Translations under genes and position numbers: made by a program
The notes under the pieces: model-generated
The model's input: the letters and a program-made list of their open reading frames with translations, nothing else
What the model was told of the DNA's origin: nothing
Database searches by the model: none
Shown here: piece after piece, positions 1-10,232 of the stretch
Layout: each line of letters opens with the position of its first letter
Position numbering within the stretch: the first letter of the stretch is position 1
From: Hypericum androsaemum
Taxonomy: Eukaryota; Streptophyta; Magnoliopsida; Malpighiales; Hypericaceae
Length of the DNA stretch: 64,000 nucleotides
NCBI GenBank assembly: GCA_963995505.1
Contig: OZ023197.1
Span: forward strand, 727,001-791,000
Reading direction: 5' to 3'

Positions 1-211
1 AGAGGAATATCCCCTGCCGCCGGAGCAGCACCGAGAGGAGCAACCAAGCGAGCCGGTGGGCTATCGTCGTCCCGCCGCGGACTCCGGCGGAGAACGGGGG
101 ATTCCTAGCGCCCTTGGCAGCCCCCCGCCGGTACCGCGGGGACCGGAGCGGCGACTGGGGCGGGGACGGTGTCGTGTGGCCGCTGCTCGGGATCCTATTG
201 TACGCGTGCAT
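1..211 (-). CDS. N-terminus of an O-fucosyltransferase-like type II membrane protein (partial)
   Basis: An open frame starts at the ATG read from base 211 and runs off the left edge after 70 codons without a stop. The start reads MHAYNRIPSSGHTTPSPPQS. It is followed by a basic, proline/serine-rich stretch (residues 10-50) and the beginning of a hydrophobic anchor (LAWLLLSVLL, residues 54-63, then RRQGIFL). This short cytosolic tail followed by a signal anchor is what I recall at the N-terminus of a plant GDP-fucose O-fucosyltransferase-like group of Golgi proteins; the catalytic domain would lie outside the window. The DNA is GC-rich compared with its surroundings. Seen: frame, basic/proline-rich tail, anchor. 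Inferred: family. It could be another Golgi glycosyltransferase with a similar tail. Confidence 0.6.
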   Translation of the reverse strand, partial: MHAYNRIPSSGHTTPSPPQSPLRSPRYRRGAAKGARNPPFSAGVRGGTTIAHRLAWLLLSVLLRRQGIFL

Positions 212-3200
212 TTAAGGGATCAGAAATTACAAAAAAGATAATAAATAAATCCTGCTCGAAAGATGCACGGCGGATTTGGGAGATTTCTCGCGTTTGAGAC
301 GAGACGGCGTCGTTTGAGCTCAGGGAAAGAGGCTGGTGGTGCCGTTTAATGTTTATTGGTGGCGTCGTTTAACAGCGGCGTGTTTTTGGGGTCGCGGGTC
401 TCCCTCTCTCCCGGTCGGAGTTTTGGCCTCGCAGAGGGAGAGAAACGTGTTGGGAGAGAAAGAGAGGGGGAAGGACCACGCAACGAGATTTGGAGGTAAA
501 AGTTGTTTTTAATCCCCTAATCCATCTTTCAAACGAAATTTAATTTTTGAAAGATGTTAAAATATACACATAAAATTTATCACAGTCAAAACTCGAATTT
601 TTTTAATTAAGTTATAATAACGCTACAAAAGTGTAGGTACTTGAAGCAAGGTATAAAATTGTAAGAATTTGAATGGATCAAGTATTAGTTCGTATTTTAA
701 TTGGATTGAAGATGGAAAATAGGAAGATAATAAGGTGTCCAACTACGGAGACTCTGATATATTTATTTTATTTAGTTTTGAGGACCGTCATTTTTATTTA
801 TAATTAGCTAATTAAATTGAAGTTGGGAGCAAAAGGCGCTCCATAATAATAAGTTGCTTAATTAGTATGGAAAATAAACTAAAGCGCAAGAGTATAAACG
901 ACAGTTTTAGTTGGAGAACTTCCAAATTCAGAAATTTTAGGTGATACCAAATTTGAACAAGATTTGCCCCTCCACTTTTCTAATCATTTTATAATTAAAA
1001 TCGTTTGAATTTAAATCCCAAATTTTCAGAATGTTCATCCATTTTATCTGATTTCTGTGTGTACCAAAAATAAGTTTATATTATGTTTAACATCCTGCCG
1101 TAGCAACCTGAATACAAATAATTCAGCGTCCAAAATTATTGTCAAACTTTACTTAAAAATAATTGTCCTAATAAATATTTTCTATTCGTATTACTCAAAT
1201 TCGAAATCTAAAAGCATATTTCCAATTAAGGTAACTATAATTATTAATTTCTTGTTTTATGTACAAGATCGTCTTAATGGAATGAGAATTTAAGGCAAAC
1301 ACTGATCTATGGTGGACCACTTGGGAAGAATGAGGAAACGCACGTGTTGGCACACCTAATACAGCTTGGCGTCGCTCGGCATGGCCTCCTTGTGTTCTTC
1401 TAGCACAAATCTTGTGCAAATTATGCGTATCCCATCTGGCATCCCCTTGTAAAATTTTCGGGTAGTTGCATATAATTGAACTCATTATGTATGTTTTGGA
1501 TTACAGGGTACTTAAATATAAAATCGCAATATTACAAAGTATTTTAGTAAATTCTCAGAATACATGGTTTTTTCCCTCAGAATACATGGTATTTTAGTGC
1601 ACTTTTCCGTATAATTTATAACTAATTGATGCCATCCAACACAATAATTCAATTGATCGAGAGGTTGTCTAGTGTAATTTGAGATATTAAGTTTGAATTC
1701 TGAAATCTTAATAGAAACTTTTTTATCATTATTTATAGTTCTACCCAATATATTTTCGAATTAATTAATCTAGTAAATACTTTTTTGGTTTCATTTGAAG
1801 CTATTAGTTGCGCCATTTTAATTCGAATTGAATCAGACTAATTTCAATATATCGAATTTTAATACATTTTGAGCCACACGTAAGGTAGCAAGCATAATTG
1901 TTAAGGTATATCCTAAACGTAATTTGCAGTCACGGCATCGCGATTAGTATACGCATTACGCACCCTTCCGGGTGAAGTTACCAGATGAATGATTTCGTTA
2001 TAATACTCTCGTGTCAATTGTGTCGGCTTATTAAACATCAGATTCATGCTCAACACATTAAATTTATTTAACATATTCTCGATGAGGCAATTTTAAAAAA
2101 AGTACACGACGTCTACCATTGAAGATATATATCTAGGGATAATTTGTCTACCATTGAAGATATATATCTAGGAATAATTATTCTAATTTAATCACAAGTT
2201 TAAGTTCGCACAGACTTTACTATATTAAAGAGAAAAAAAGGGCACACATAAGCAAGATATAATTTGATGTTGGATGAAGAATTAGGTGGATCTTAGTCCC
2301 AACCCACGATAAGGGGATAACAGAGACACGAGTAGAACAATGGCCGATGATCATCTCTAGTTCACCAATAGAAACGTCATGGACACTCAAAACGAAAACC
2401 CATAGTTGACTTGCTAGCTGTCCTCTATAGCCTATTCAAGCCTCAACTAATCAATATGTTTTTATACGGTTCGTATTCGACCCATTAGGTCAACTAATCC
2501 CGATCCAAACAGGTAAGATATTTGAAAGGTGGCTAAGCTCTTAGAGGTCATATAAGTGATTGTTATTATCCATCAATATTTTAGATCATACGAATTAACA
2601 AAAGGAAAAAATGTGATCCCATAAGATCCGGCAACCGCCATTCCTCAGATCCTGGACTACCTTTTGCACACATTCGATAGTCCAAGGAAACAAAATAAAG
2701 ACAGAAAATGAGCAATCACTAGTTACAATTGAATCCAAGGCAGGAAAACTGAAGGAGCTGAGATTGTAGCTTCTGTAGAATAAAGGGTTTCCACCCTCCC
2801 TCATTCACCCTATAGAATCAAGTCATCAACAACCCAGTAGGGTTTGGTAAGAAGCAAGCCTTGTTTTCTGTAATTTACCAAGCATTCAAACAAATCATGC
2901 ACCTAACCCTATAAAAGTGGGCATGGCACCAATGATCACGGGCGACTCTGGACATTCGAAGGGGACAAATAGCAATGCAAGATAAAAAGCTACGAGTACG
3001 TTAAATCGGCATGAGCAACAAATGATATCCAAGCCATACAAGCTCACATAAGCACATAGAACTATCATAACATTTAGTCGACGGAGAAGATTTCTTTCAG
3101 CTAAATACCAATTAAGAAGTCAAGTCCACGTAAAGAAGATCATATCTTCAAGATACCAAACGTAACGTGACAAGCCAATGACAAACTAACTCAAGAGCCG

Positions 3201-3400
3201 ATATCCAGGAAAAAAGAGAGAAGGTGGTGAAGAGTAAAGCAAGTAATTCTGAACACCAGACGCTTAAAAAGCAGGCTGCTGTTAATTCAGTTCACAACCA
3301 CGATTCCAATACATCCATCAGTCGGAAACCAAATATTTAATTCGAAAAGCGAAAGAGAACTACTACCAGGAACAATTCAGACAGTCTCCGTCCAAAAAAT
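212..3400. other. Intergenic region between the left-edge gene and the chaperonin 10 gene
   Basis: Bases 212 to about 500 are GC-rich and purine-rich on the plus strand (pyrimidine-rich on the coding strand), fitting the 5' untranslated region and promoter of the left-edge gene. From about 500 to 3400 the DNA is AT-rich. I see no conserved frame; the short frames at 1057-1293, 1195-1485, 1512-1748 and 2595-2804 have no recognisable domain. The last few hundred bases before 3400 should hold the 3' untranslated region of the chaperonin gene. One short tandem duplication at 2111-2180 is listed separately. Confidence 0.5.
2111..2180. repeat. 35-bp direct tandem duplication
   Basis: Two adjacent 35-bp copies begin gtctaccattgaag at 2111 and 2146 and differ by a single base (aggg versus agga). 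It is a simple recent duplication in intergenic DNA with no attached function. Confidence 0.9.
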
Positions 3401-4245
3401 TCACTCATGTAAGGTGCCCAAGATGTCCTCGTCCCTATATAAATAGTACCTGCACAACCAAAACAACAGAAAACAGCATTAAGCAAACATTACAAACACA
3501 AACATCAGCAACAAAACACCAGAACTGATCAACTGCACAGCGAAATGCACTACGTAAATGCACATCCAAAAGAGCAAAGGTTCTCAAATACTCTAAAGTC
3601 CATTCGATACATCAAGTTCATTACTCGCAAAATGGGAGTTCGTTCAAGGGCAATTTCCATATATCAGGGACCCGAGTGCTCATTCTACGAGCGGATGATC
3701 AAACTCGAAAACGTACAAAAGGGAGAAAAAAGTGTTGCATCCTCTAAACTCTAACGTCTCTCTCGGATACATTAATAGTAAAATGGAGCTCATCCAAGGG
3801 CAATTCCGATATCGAAAAGCGAAAAGGAAAGAAGGCGTTACTCTTTATCAGCGAGCTTGACTTGGGTGCCGCCGTACTCGGGCAAGAGTACGGTGTCCCC
3901 TTCCTTAAAGGAGGTCGCTATCACCTTCCCTTCGTTGGTCCTCATCCCCGGGCCCACCGACACCACCTTCCCCGAGTTCAGCTGCCATTAAAACAAAAAG
4001 GAAGACGGAACCAAATTACCAAAACGCCCTCTCCTTTAAATGAAAACGAACAAGAGGAAGGAAGGAAGGAGGGTGGAACAATTTCACGAAATTACGGAAA
4101 TGCCCTCAACTGCTAGATTCAGGGGTAACTAACTAACTACCTTGGTGGAGGTCTCGGGGAGGAGGATACCGGCGGAGGTCTTGGAAGGGGGGACGATCTT
4201 CTCCACCAGAACCCGGTTTAGGGTTGGGATCAGCCTCTTAAACAT
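3401..4245 (-). CDS. CPN10: 10 kDa chaperonin (GroES/HSP10 family), mitochondrial type
   Basis: Complete three-exon gene: 4245-4141, 3981-3842 and 3449-3401, joined at GT-AG introns, giving 97 aa; plant mitochondrial CPN10 is about 98 aa. The start MFKRLIPTLNRVLVEKIV, the mobile-loop motif SAGILLPE (about residues 24-31, which docks on the HSP60 ring), LNSGKVVSVGPG at the start of exon 2, KEGDTVLLPEYGGTQVKL, and the C-terminal YRDEDILGTLH are diagnostic. It is the heptameric lid that caps HSP60 during ATP-driven folding in the mitochondrial matrix. The basic, uncleaved N-terminus is typical of the mitochondrial form; no long transit peptide is present, which argues against the chloroplast cpn20 type. 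Splice phases agree at both junctions, so the gene looks functional. It is easily missed because the exons are 105, 140 and 49 bp. Confidence 0.95.
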
Positions 4246-6534
4246 GGCGTTTTACCAAAATGCCCCTGCTCCTACGTTCCGGTTGTTCTTCTTCGTGCGA
4301 CGCCTCGTCGAGAGCTTAAATGGTCCAGAGTCGAGGGAGGCTTTCTTTAGATGGTCAAAGAAGGTTCTAGGCTGTAGGGTTTTAGTGGTGCTGTGGGTTG
4401 AAGGGTTTAAGTTTGGGCTTGGGTCCAGATGGGCTTCTGGACTTTCTCTCTAAAATAAAAAAGAAAAAAGACATGGGATTTGGAAAATCATTAAAAAAAA
4501 AAAGTGCATCGAGCTTTAATGGCAGAAATCATTAATTAATAATAAAAAAAGACACATGATTTCTAGTCATGCCCGATAACCACTCCGGCACGCTCACGTT
4601 GTTGTTCCTAAATCGAAATAAAATTTATTGTTTAATAAGGCCATAGACCAACCATCTCAAAGAGAGGTATTAGTTAGTACCATATACTCAACATACAGAA
4701 GTATCCCTTGTCACATGCTAATTCTAGCGAGCAATTTCTCGGCAAAATCATGAGATGGATAGAGGAACACGAATGGGAAGAAGTTAGTTACCAAGTAAAA
4801 CTCGACCAACGATGATCGAGTTTCTCATCCTAGAACTTACAAGTGGGCAAATCCCGCATACAAACGCAACAAGGACTCGAGCCTAGATCAAGCCACAAGG
4901 CGGGAATGGTGTAATTAACTTGTGATATCACAGCTGTGAGTGTCACTGACACAAGTGAGATCTTATTATTCAAAGATCTGAAGAGAGCACTGGACAACAA
5001 AGGAATTAAGGCAAGCAAATAAACTCACATCTTCTCCAATGTCACACCAAAACTAACAGTCATCTGATCCATCAACTTGCACACAAATTGCAGCTGGTGC
5101 TTGTGAATCCACTGGGGGATGTCATGATGAAGCTGCAGCTCGAGGATGAGGCCCGCGAAATTGCGGATCCCGAGACCCTCTGCTTGTCAGTTGGAGAGGC
5201 TGTGGCTTCACTCTCGTCATCCAAGAAAGGACTACCTTCCAGCAATGTGTAAATACATTTATTTGTTTATCACTAGTCTTTTCACTATACCGACCCAAAA
5301 AAAACTAGTGTTTTTTACCATGGAATAAGAAAAATTTTGAGTTGTGTAGGCAATTAAATGTAGGCACGATCAAAAGCTATTTGATCTGACTCGTACAGAT
5401 TTACTCTCATCTCATCTTCCTCATGTGCAGCCCATAAGAGACGCCTAATCGAGAATGTCACCTTCATCAACTTCGTCCTCCTCACCAGGGTAGGAGTCAT
5501 AAATTGGTGGCTGATCGACGGTTGGTGGCGTATCATGAGGCGGATGTTGTACGAGATCCGGTAGGGTGGTACCCCGGGCGCAGAGCCAATTTGTTCTGTC
5601 AAGACGTCGATGCAGTGCTCAAGATGGTCACGGGTACCCGCCTCCCTTTGTGCCTCACGTTTTGGAGACATCGTAAAAGAGTGTTGACCGGTGACTAATA
5701 CCAACTGATGCAACAAAAGACGTGTTGAACAAGAACGATAGGGTCTTGTTCTGTCAAGTCAATAGAGAATAACCGGAGCAGCAAGACGATAAAAAGAAAC
5801 CCTAATTTTATTATCAAATTAACTGTTTAAAACAATAGCAAAGGTCTTACTTATAAAAAAATAAAAGAAATTTATTGAAAACAAAACTTCCACGCATAAT
5901 CATACTAAAGATCAAATTTCTAATAATAATAAAAAACTGAGATAGTGACTAAATATTATACCTTTTTTATCTCCATCACTTAGTAACTAGATATCAACTT
6001 CGCTGAGTAATCTTGTTCAAATTTGATATTGCAAAAGTAGATAAGTGAAAAAGGTGAGGTGAAAGTGGCTAGTGTAAGTAATGTTTTAGTGTGGTCTATA
6101 CTAAATCGAGATAAATTTTAAATCGAGTTAATATTATTTCTCAAATACACATTTATCTTTAAAAATCCATAAGAGGAGGCATCTTATTTTTAAGCCTGGA
6201 AATCAATTAAAATGTCATATGCAAATATTTTAGAAAGCTAAACTACACAACAGGTTTTAACTTAAAATATAATATGCATATAATTGACCAGAAAGTGGTT
6301 TTAACTTAATCATTAGATTTCTAATTTAAACCATTGCATTAAATATTTGTCGGGAAAATTTTACAAAATTTTTTTATGTCCAACTCGATGATAGGCTTAG
6401 TCATTTTCGTAGGATAAAAAAAAAGGTATGATCAGTCCCCTTTCAGTGTAACGGCATCTTCGGTGTTTATTAATCAATGTATAAAAAACTGTAGCCCCTC
6501 AATTGCTGCTCGCTGCTAAACCACGAACTTAGTA
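4246..6534. other. Intergenic region between CPN10 and CHX
   Basis: The first 200-350 bases are the presumed CPN10 promoter. The rest is AT-rich with old insert-like material. An exon-like open stretch at 5094-5252 is listed separately. On the minus strand around 5354-5716 there is coding-looking sequence in two frames that would need a frameshift to join; one frame ends in an acidic tail (GEEDEVDEGDILD). It looks like a decayed gene or transposon fragment and I cannot assign a family. Nothing else is recognisable. Confidence 0.45.
5094..5252 (+). pseudogene. Exon-like fragment of unknown gene (53 codons incl. stop)
   Basis: A plausible splice acceptor (ttgcag, ending 5093) is followed by 52 sense codons ending at TAA 5250-5252. 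The translation contains NPLGDVMMKLQLEDEAREIA followed by DPETLCLSVGEAVASLSSSK; it has balanced composition, unlike the AT-rich chance frames around it. No upstream partner exon, start or promoter is visible, so it may be the orphaned last exon of a gene or a transduplicated piece. I do not recognise the family. Confidence 0.3.
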
Positions 6535-6779
6535 CCCTCAAGATACTCTCATCCTCTCTCTCTCTCTCTCTCTATCCGTCCCTCTCCCTCTCTCTCTTCC
6601 CATGCACACAAACATACCCTCCTCCTCCTCCTCTTCCTCTCTAGCAAGTCTTTGAAAGAAGAAAAAAAGCGAGACCCAGGTAGAGATTAGAGATCTTATG
6701 TACGTAACGGAATTGGATAATATATAAATATTATTAATTAGGAAAAAAATAGGAAAAGTTACATATATTAGTGAGCAAA
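6535..6779 (+). promoter_or_regulatory. Pyrimidine-rich leader upstream of CHX with (CT)n microsatellite
   Basis: The 250 bases before the CHX start contain a (CT)n run around 6553-6573, further CT-rich tracts and a (CTC)n block near 6620-6640, typical of plant 5' untranslated regions. The transcription start cannot be fixed from sequence. The ATG at 6780 is preceded by agcaaa, an acceptable plant start context. Confidence 0.4.
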
Positions 6780-9655
6780 ATGGACGTGACCGTGGAATTG
6801 GAAGCGCAGATATGCCGGCATATTCGGCAAGAGCACTCGGTGGGCGTGTTCAACGGCCAGAGCCCGTTGGATTACGCCACCACCGTCTTCCTCTTCGATG
6901 TAATCTTCATCATCCTCCTCACCTGCCTCCTCCGCTTCCTCCTAAAGCCCCTCCGCCAGCCTCGTGTCGTCGTCGAGTTGATTGTAAGTACGTTCATATT
7001 CTAATATGAGATCACAGCGGGTTGACACTATTTTCAAATTATCATACTTGCACGACTTAAGTTTCATCGCACGAATTCAAATATGATATCAAAGCGTGTT
7101 TATACTGTCACCATTGTTATAGTCGCACGACTTAAGTTTCATCGTACGAAGTTAAAGTTCGTGCTAATTCATGACCAGTAATATTCTAATATGATATCAG
7201 AGCGGGTTGACACTGTTTCTGTTGTTATACTCACACAGCTTAAGTTTCATCGCACGAAGTTAAAGTCCGTGCAAATTCATGGCCGTCATTGCATGTATAT
7301 TATGTATATCAACGATGATATTAACGTGGTGTGGTGCATGTTGTTGTTGTTTCCTCAAGGCTGGGCTGATCATTGGGCCATCGGTGTTGGGCGGGAGCGA
7401 TGGGTTTGTGACCAAAGCGTTTCCGGATAATGCGCAGTACGTGATATCCAACATCGGAATGCTGGGGTCCACATTGTTCATGTTCATGCTGGGAGTGAAG
7501 ATGGATCTCTTCTCTGTCTCCAAGATGGGGAGGAAGCATCTGTTTATGGCGATGGTCGGGGTGGCTGTCCCAATGGTGTCTGGGTCACTGGTCGGCCTCG
7601 TCACTAGGTCGGCCATGGACAAGGGCCTACGCAACTCCTACGGCTTCCCCTCCGTGTCGGCCAACCTCGCCATCACCGCATTCCCCTCTCTCTACATGAT
7701 CCTCAAGGAGATGAACCTGCTGAGCTCCGAGGTGGGGCGGCTCGCGCTCACCTCGGCGCTCATCAGCGACATCTTCGGGGTGATGACGTGGCTGACGTTC
7801 GAGTGCCTTGACCAAGCTGAATCTGGGGGACAGAACGTGTTCCTCCTTATGATGTCGGTGGCGGTGACCATGGCATTCATCTACATAGTCATCCGAAGGG
7901 CGTTGTACCTCATCATCAAGAGGCTCCCGGAGGGCCGCCCGATGAGCCAGACGTGGGTGGTGGCGCTCTTGCTAATGGTGCTGATGGTGTCGTTCCTGAC
8001 CGATATGTTCGGGGTCGGGATGGGGAACGGGGCCTTCTGGCTCGGCCTTGTCATGCCAGACGGCCCTCCCCTAGGCTCGACCCTCAGCGAGAAGATCGAC
8101 ACGATAGTGCTCGAGTTCATGATGCCATTGGCGTTCGCGTTCGTCGGGATGAACGCGAACACCCGCACCATGGCGAGCAGCGGCTGGACTGCCCTGGCTC
8201 CTATCTCCGCCGTTACTCTCACCACTTTTGTCATGAAGATTCTCTCCACCTTCGGGGTCGCTCGCTACTTCAACATCCCCTTCAGGGACAGTATCGTCCT
8301 CGCGCTCATGATGAACCTTCGAGGACATATGGAGTCCATTGTCATCCTCCATTTATACAGCAAGAATGTACTACCTCCCTCCCTCCTATCTCCAAATTAA
8401 TTTATTACCTTCCGTTACCCTAATAGATTTATTTACTAATTGATATACGTGATTTGATGTGATTCGATTAGGGCAGGTGTTGAACGAGGCTACATACACC
8501 CTGATGTTGCTATTTATAATCGTAGCAACGGGCATTTGCGTGCCAGTGATAAGCTTCCTTTACGATCCCTCAAGGCCGTACATGGTCAACAAGAGGAGGA
8601 CCATCCAGCACACACCACCGGAGTCCCCACTCCGCGTGGTGGCCTGCGTCCAGCACGAGAGCGACCTTGTCGCGATAACCAGCATCCTCGACATCTCGTA
8701 CCCTAGGACAACCAGCCCCATCTCCGTCTTCGCCATCCACCTCGTCGAGCTTCTAGGGCGAGCCAACCCGCTCTTCTTCGACCACGACCAGCCCGAAGGC
8801 CAGGTCGGGAGCTACAGTGAGTTCAGCCACTTGTACCACGCGCTGGAGATGTACCAGGAGGAACGAGCTGAGTTCATGGAGCTGCATTGGTACACAGCCA
8901 TGACCGTGAAGCGGACAATGTACCAGGACATATGCAAGTTAGCCCTAACCCAGAAGGCAGCCATCATCCTTGTCCCCTTCACTACACAAGCCCTCGGCCT
9001 TCGCCAGGGCATCGTCGCCCAAAACGTCTACAACTGCGTGCTCAGGAACGCGCCGTGCTCGGTGGGGCTGGTGGTGGACAAGTCCCAGGAGAGGGTTGCC
9101 CTAATTCCCACGGTAAGGGACCCAATGCGGAGGTTCCTTCTGTTGTTCCTGGGAGGTGCGGATTCGCGCGAGGCCCTCGCCTACGCGGACAGGATCGTCA
9201 TGAACCCGGAGGTGCTCCTGCTCGTGGTGAGGTTCCTCTCCTTCAACGGGGAAGGTGACACCGAGATCGAGAAGAAGCTGGACGATGGGGTGGTGACGTG
9301 GTTTTGGGTGAAGAACGAGCGGAACGAGAGGGTGGCTTACCGGGAGGTGGTGGTGCGCAACGGGGAGGAGACAATGGCGGCCATCCACGCCCTCAACGAC
9401 AACTCGTACGAGCTGTGGATCGTCGGGAGGGAGCAGGGGGTGAACCCGGTGATCGTCGAAGGGTTGTCGAGTTGGAGTCAGAACCCTGAGCTTGGTATCA
9501 TAGGGGATGCCATCACCTCCGCGGATTTCGGAAGCTCCGCCTCTGTCATGGTCATTCAGCAGCAGATCATGAGAGGCCAAGGGAAGGCAGCAGGAGGGGG
9601 AGGAGGAGGTGTTGCTGCTCTTCCTCCCCCCAAGAGGCCTAACCAGACTGTGTGA
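6780..9655 (+). CDS. Cation/H+ antiporter of the CHX (CPA2) family
   Basis: Three exons, 6780-6983, 7360-8367 and 8477-9655, all phase 0, give 796 aa, a little short of the usual 800-850 for plant CHX proteins. Residues 1-68 hold the extracytosolic N-terminus (FNGQSPLDYA) and the first membrane helix. About residues 69-430 form the Na+/H+-exchanger core, with GLIIGPSVLGGS after helix 2, SDIFGVMTW where most members have an Asn-Asp pair in helix 5, and MNLRGHMES in a late helix. From about 430 onward is the soluble C-terminal region with KRRTIQHTPPESPLRVV and universal-stress-protein-like segments. CHX proteins move K+ or Na+ against protons in endomembranes or the plasma membrane, and several act in pollen or guard cells. 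The junction after LYSKN uses the weak donor gtacta. The C-terminus ends in a Gly-rich run. The subfamily number cannot be fixed by eye. Confidence 0.93.
6998..7285 (+). repeat. Three imperfect direct repeats inside CHX intron 1
   Basis: Three diverged copies of an 80-110 bp unit share the phrases aatatgatatca, agcgggttgacac and cgacttaagtttcatcg. The phrase gatatcagagcg in the third copy resembles the initiator-Met tRNA binding site (TGGTATCAGAGC) of plant LTR retrotransposons, so this may be an old retroelement scrap amplified in tandem. It fills most of the 376-bp intron. Confidence 0.7.
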
Positions 9656-10232
9656 CATCAAATTTGATTAAATCTTTTTCTAGATGATGCTTAATTAGAT
9701 AGCTCATGTAAATCTTACTGAGTCAGAAAGATCCCATAATCTTGAATAGGATCCGACCGTGTTTTCGATGATTGTCAAAAGTTAAAAAGGAGCTCATGCA
9801 GAATTAGTAAAACCGGGCACAATTCTTTCATCGGTTTTGTAGCTCTTTCCTTTTTCTCTTCAATTAATCTAAGGATCATCCATCCATTTGATGAATTTCT
9901 GTGCATATGTAGAGTTGAATGTTAAATATATATGTATCTTGACCCCAAAAAATGTTACCAAAATCATGTTATTTTGAAAAATATCAAGAATTAAACGATA
10001 CTAGACTATGCTCATTAATTAATGTCTTTAGTAGTTCAATTTTAAACTTTAATTCCAACCCATAAACTAATTTTAAACTGGTCCAAACTTTCTCTGTCCT
10101 TGTCCAAATCCAAGCCCAAGAATCTTGTTAGCTGGGGGTTCAGAATTTTGACAATTGATGTCATATACAATGTCAAAACTAGTCTCATGCTATATACTGA
10201 AGGTAGGCACTTGTGGTGGCTAGGAAAGTTAT
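9656..10232. other. Intergenic, tail-to-tail 3' flanks of CHX and the SEC12-like gene
   Basis: The 577 AT-rich bases separate two convergent genes and must contain both 3' untranslated regions. Several aataaa-like motifs are present, but no hairpin or conserved frame stands out. Confidence 0.5.

Noticed and set aside
7260..8352. Several minus-strand frames across the CHX gene
   Set aside because: GC-rich coding DNA gives open antisense frames; the plus-strand product is clearly CHX.
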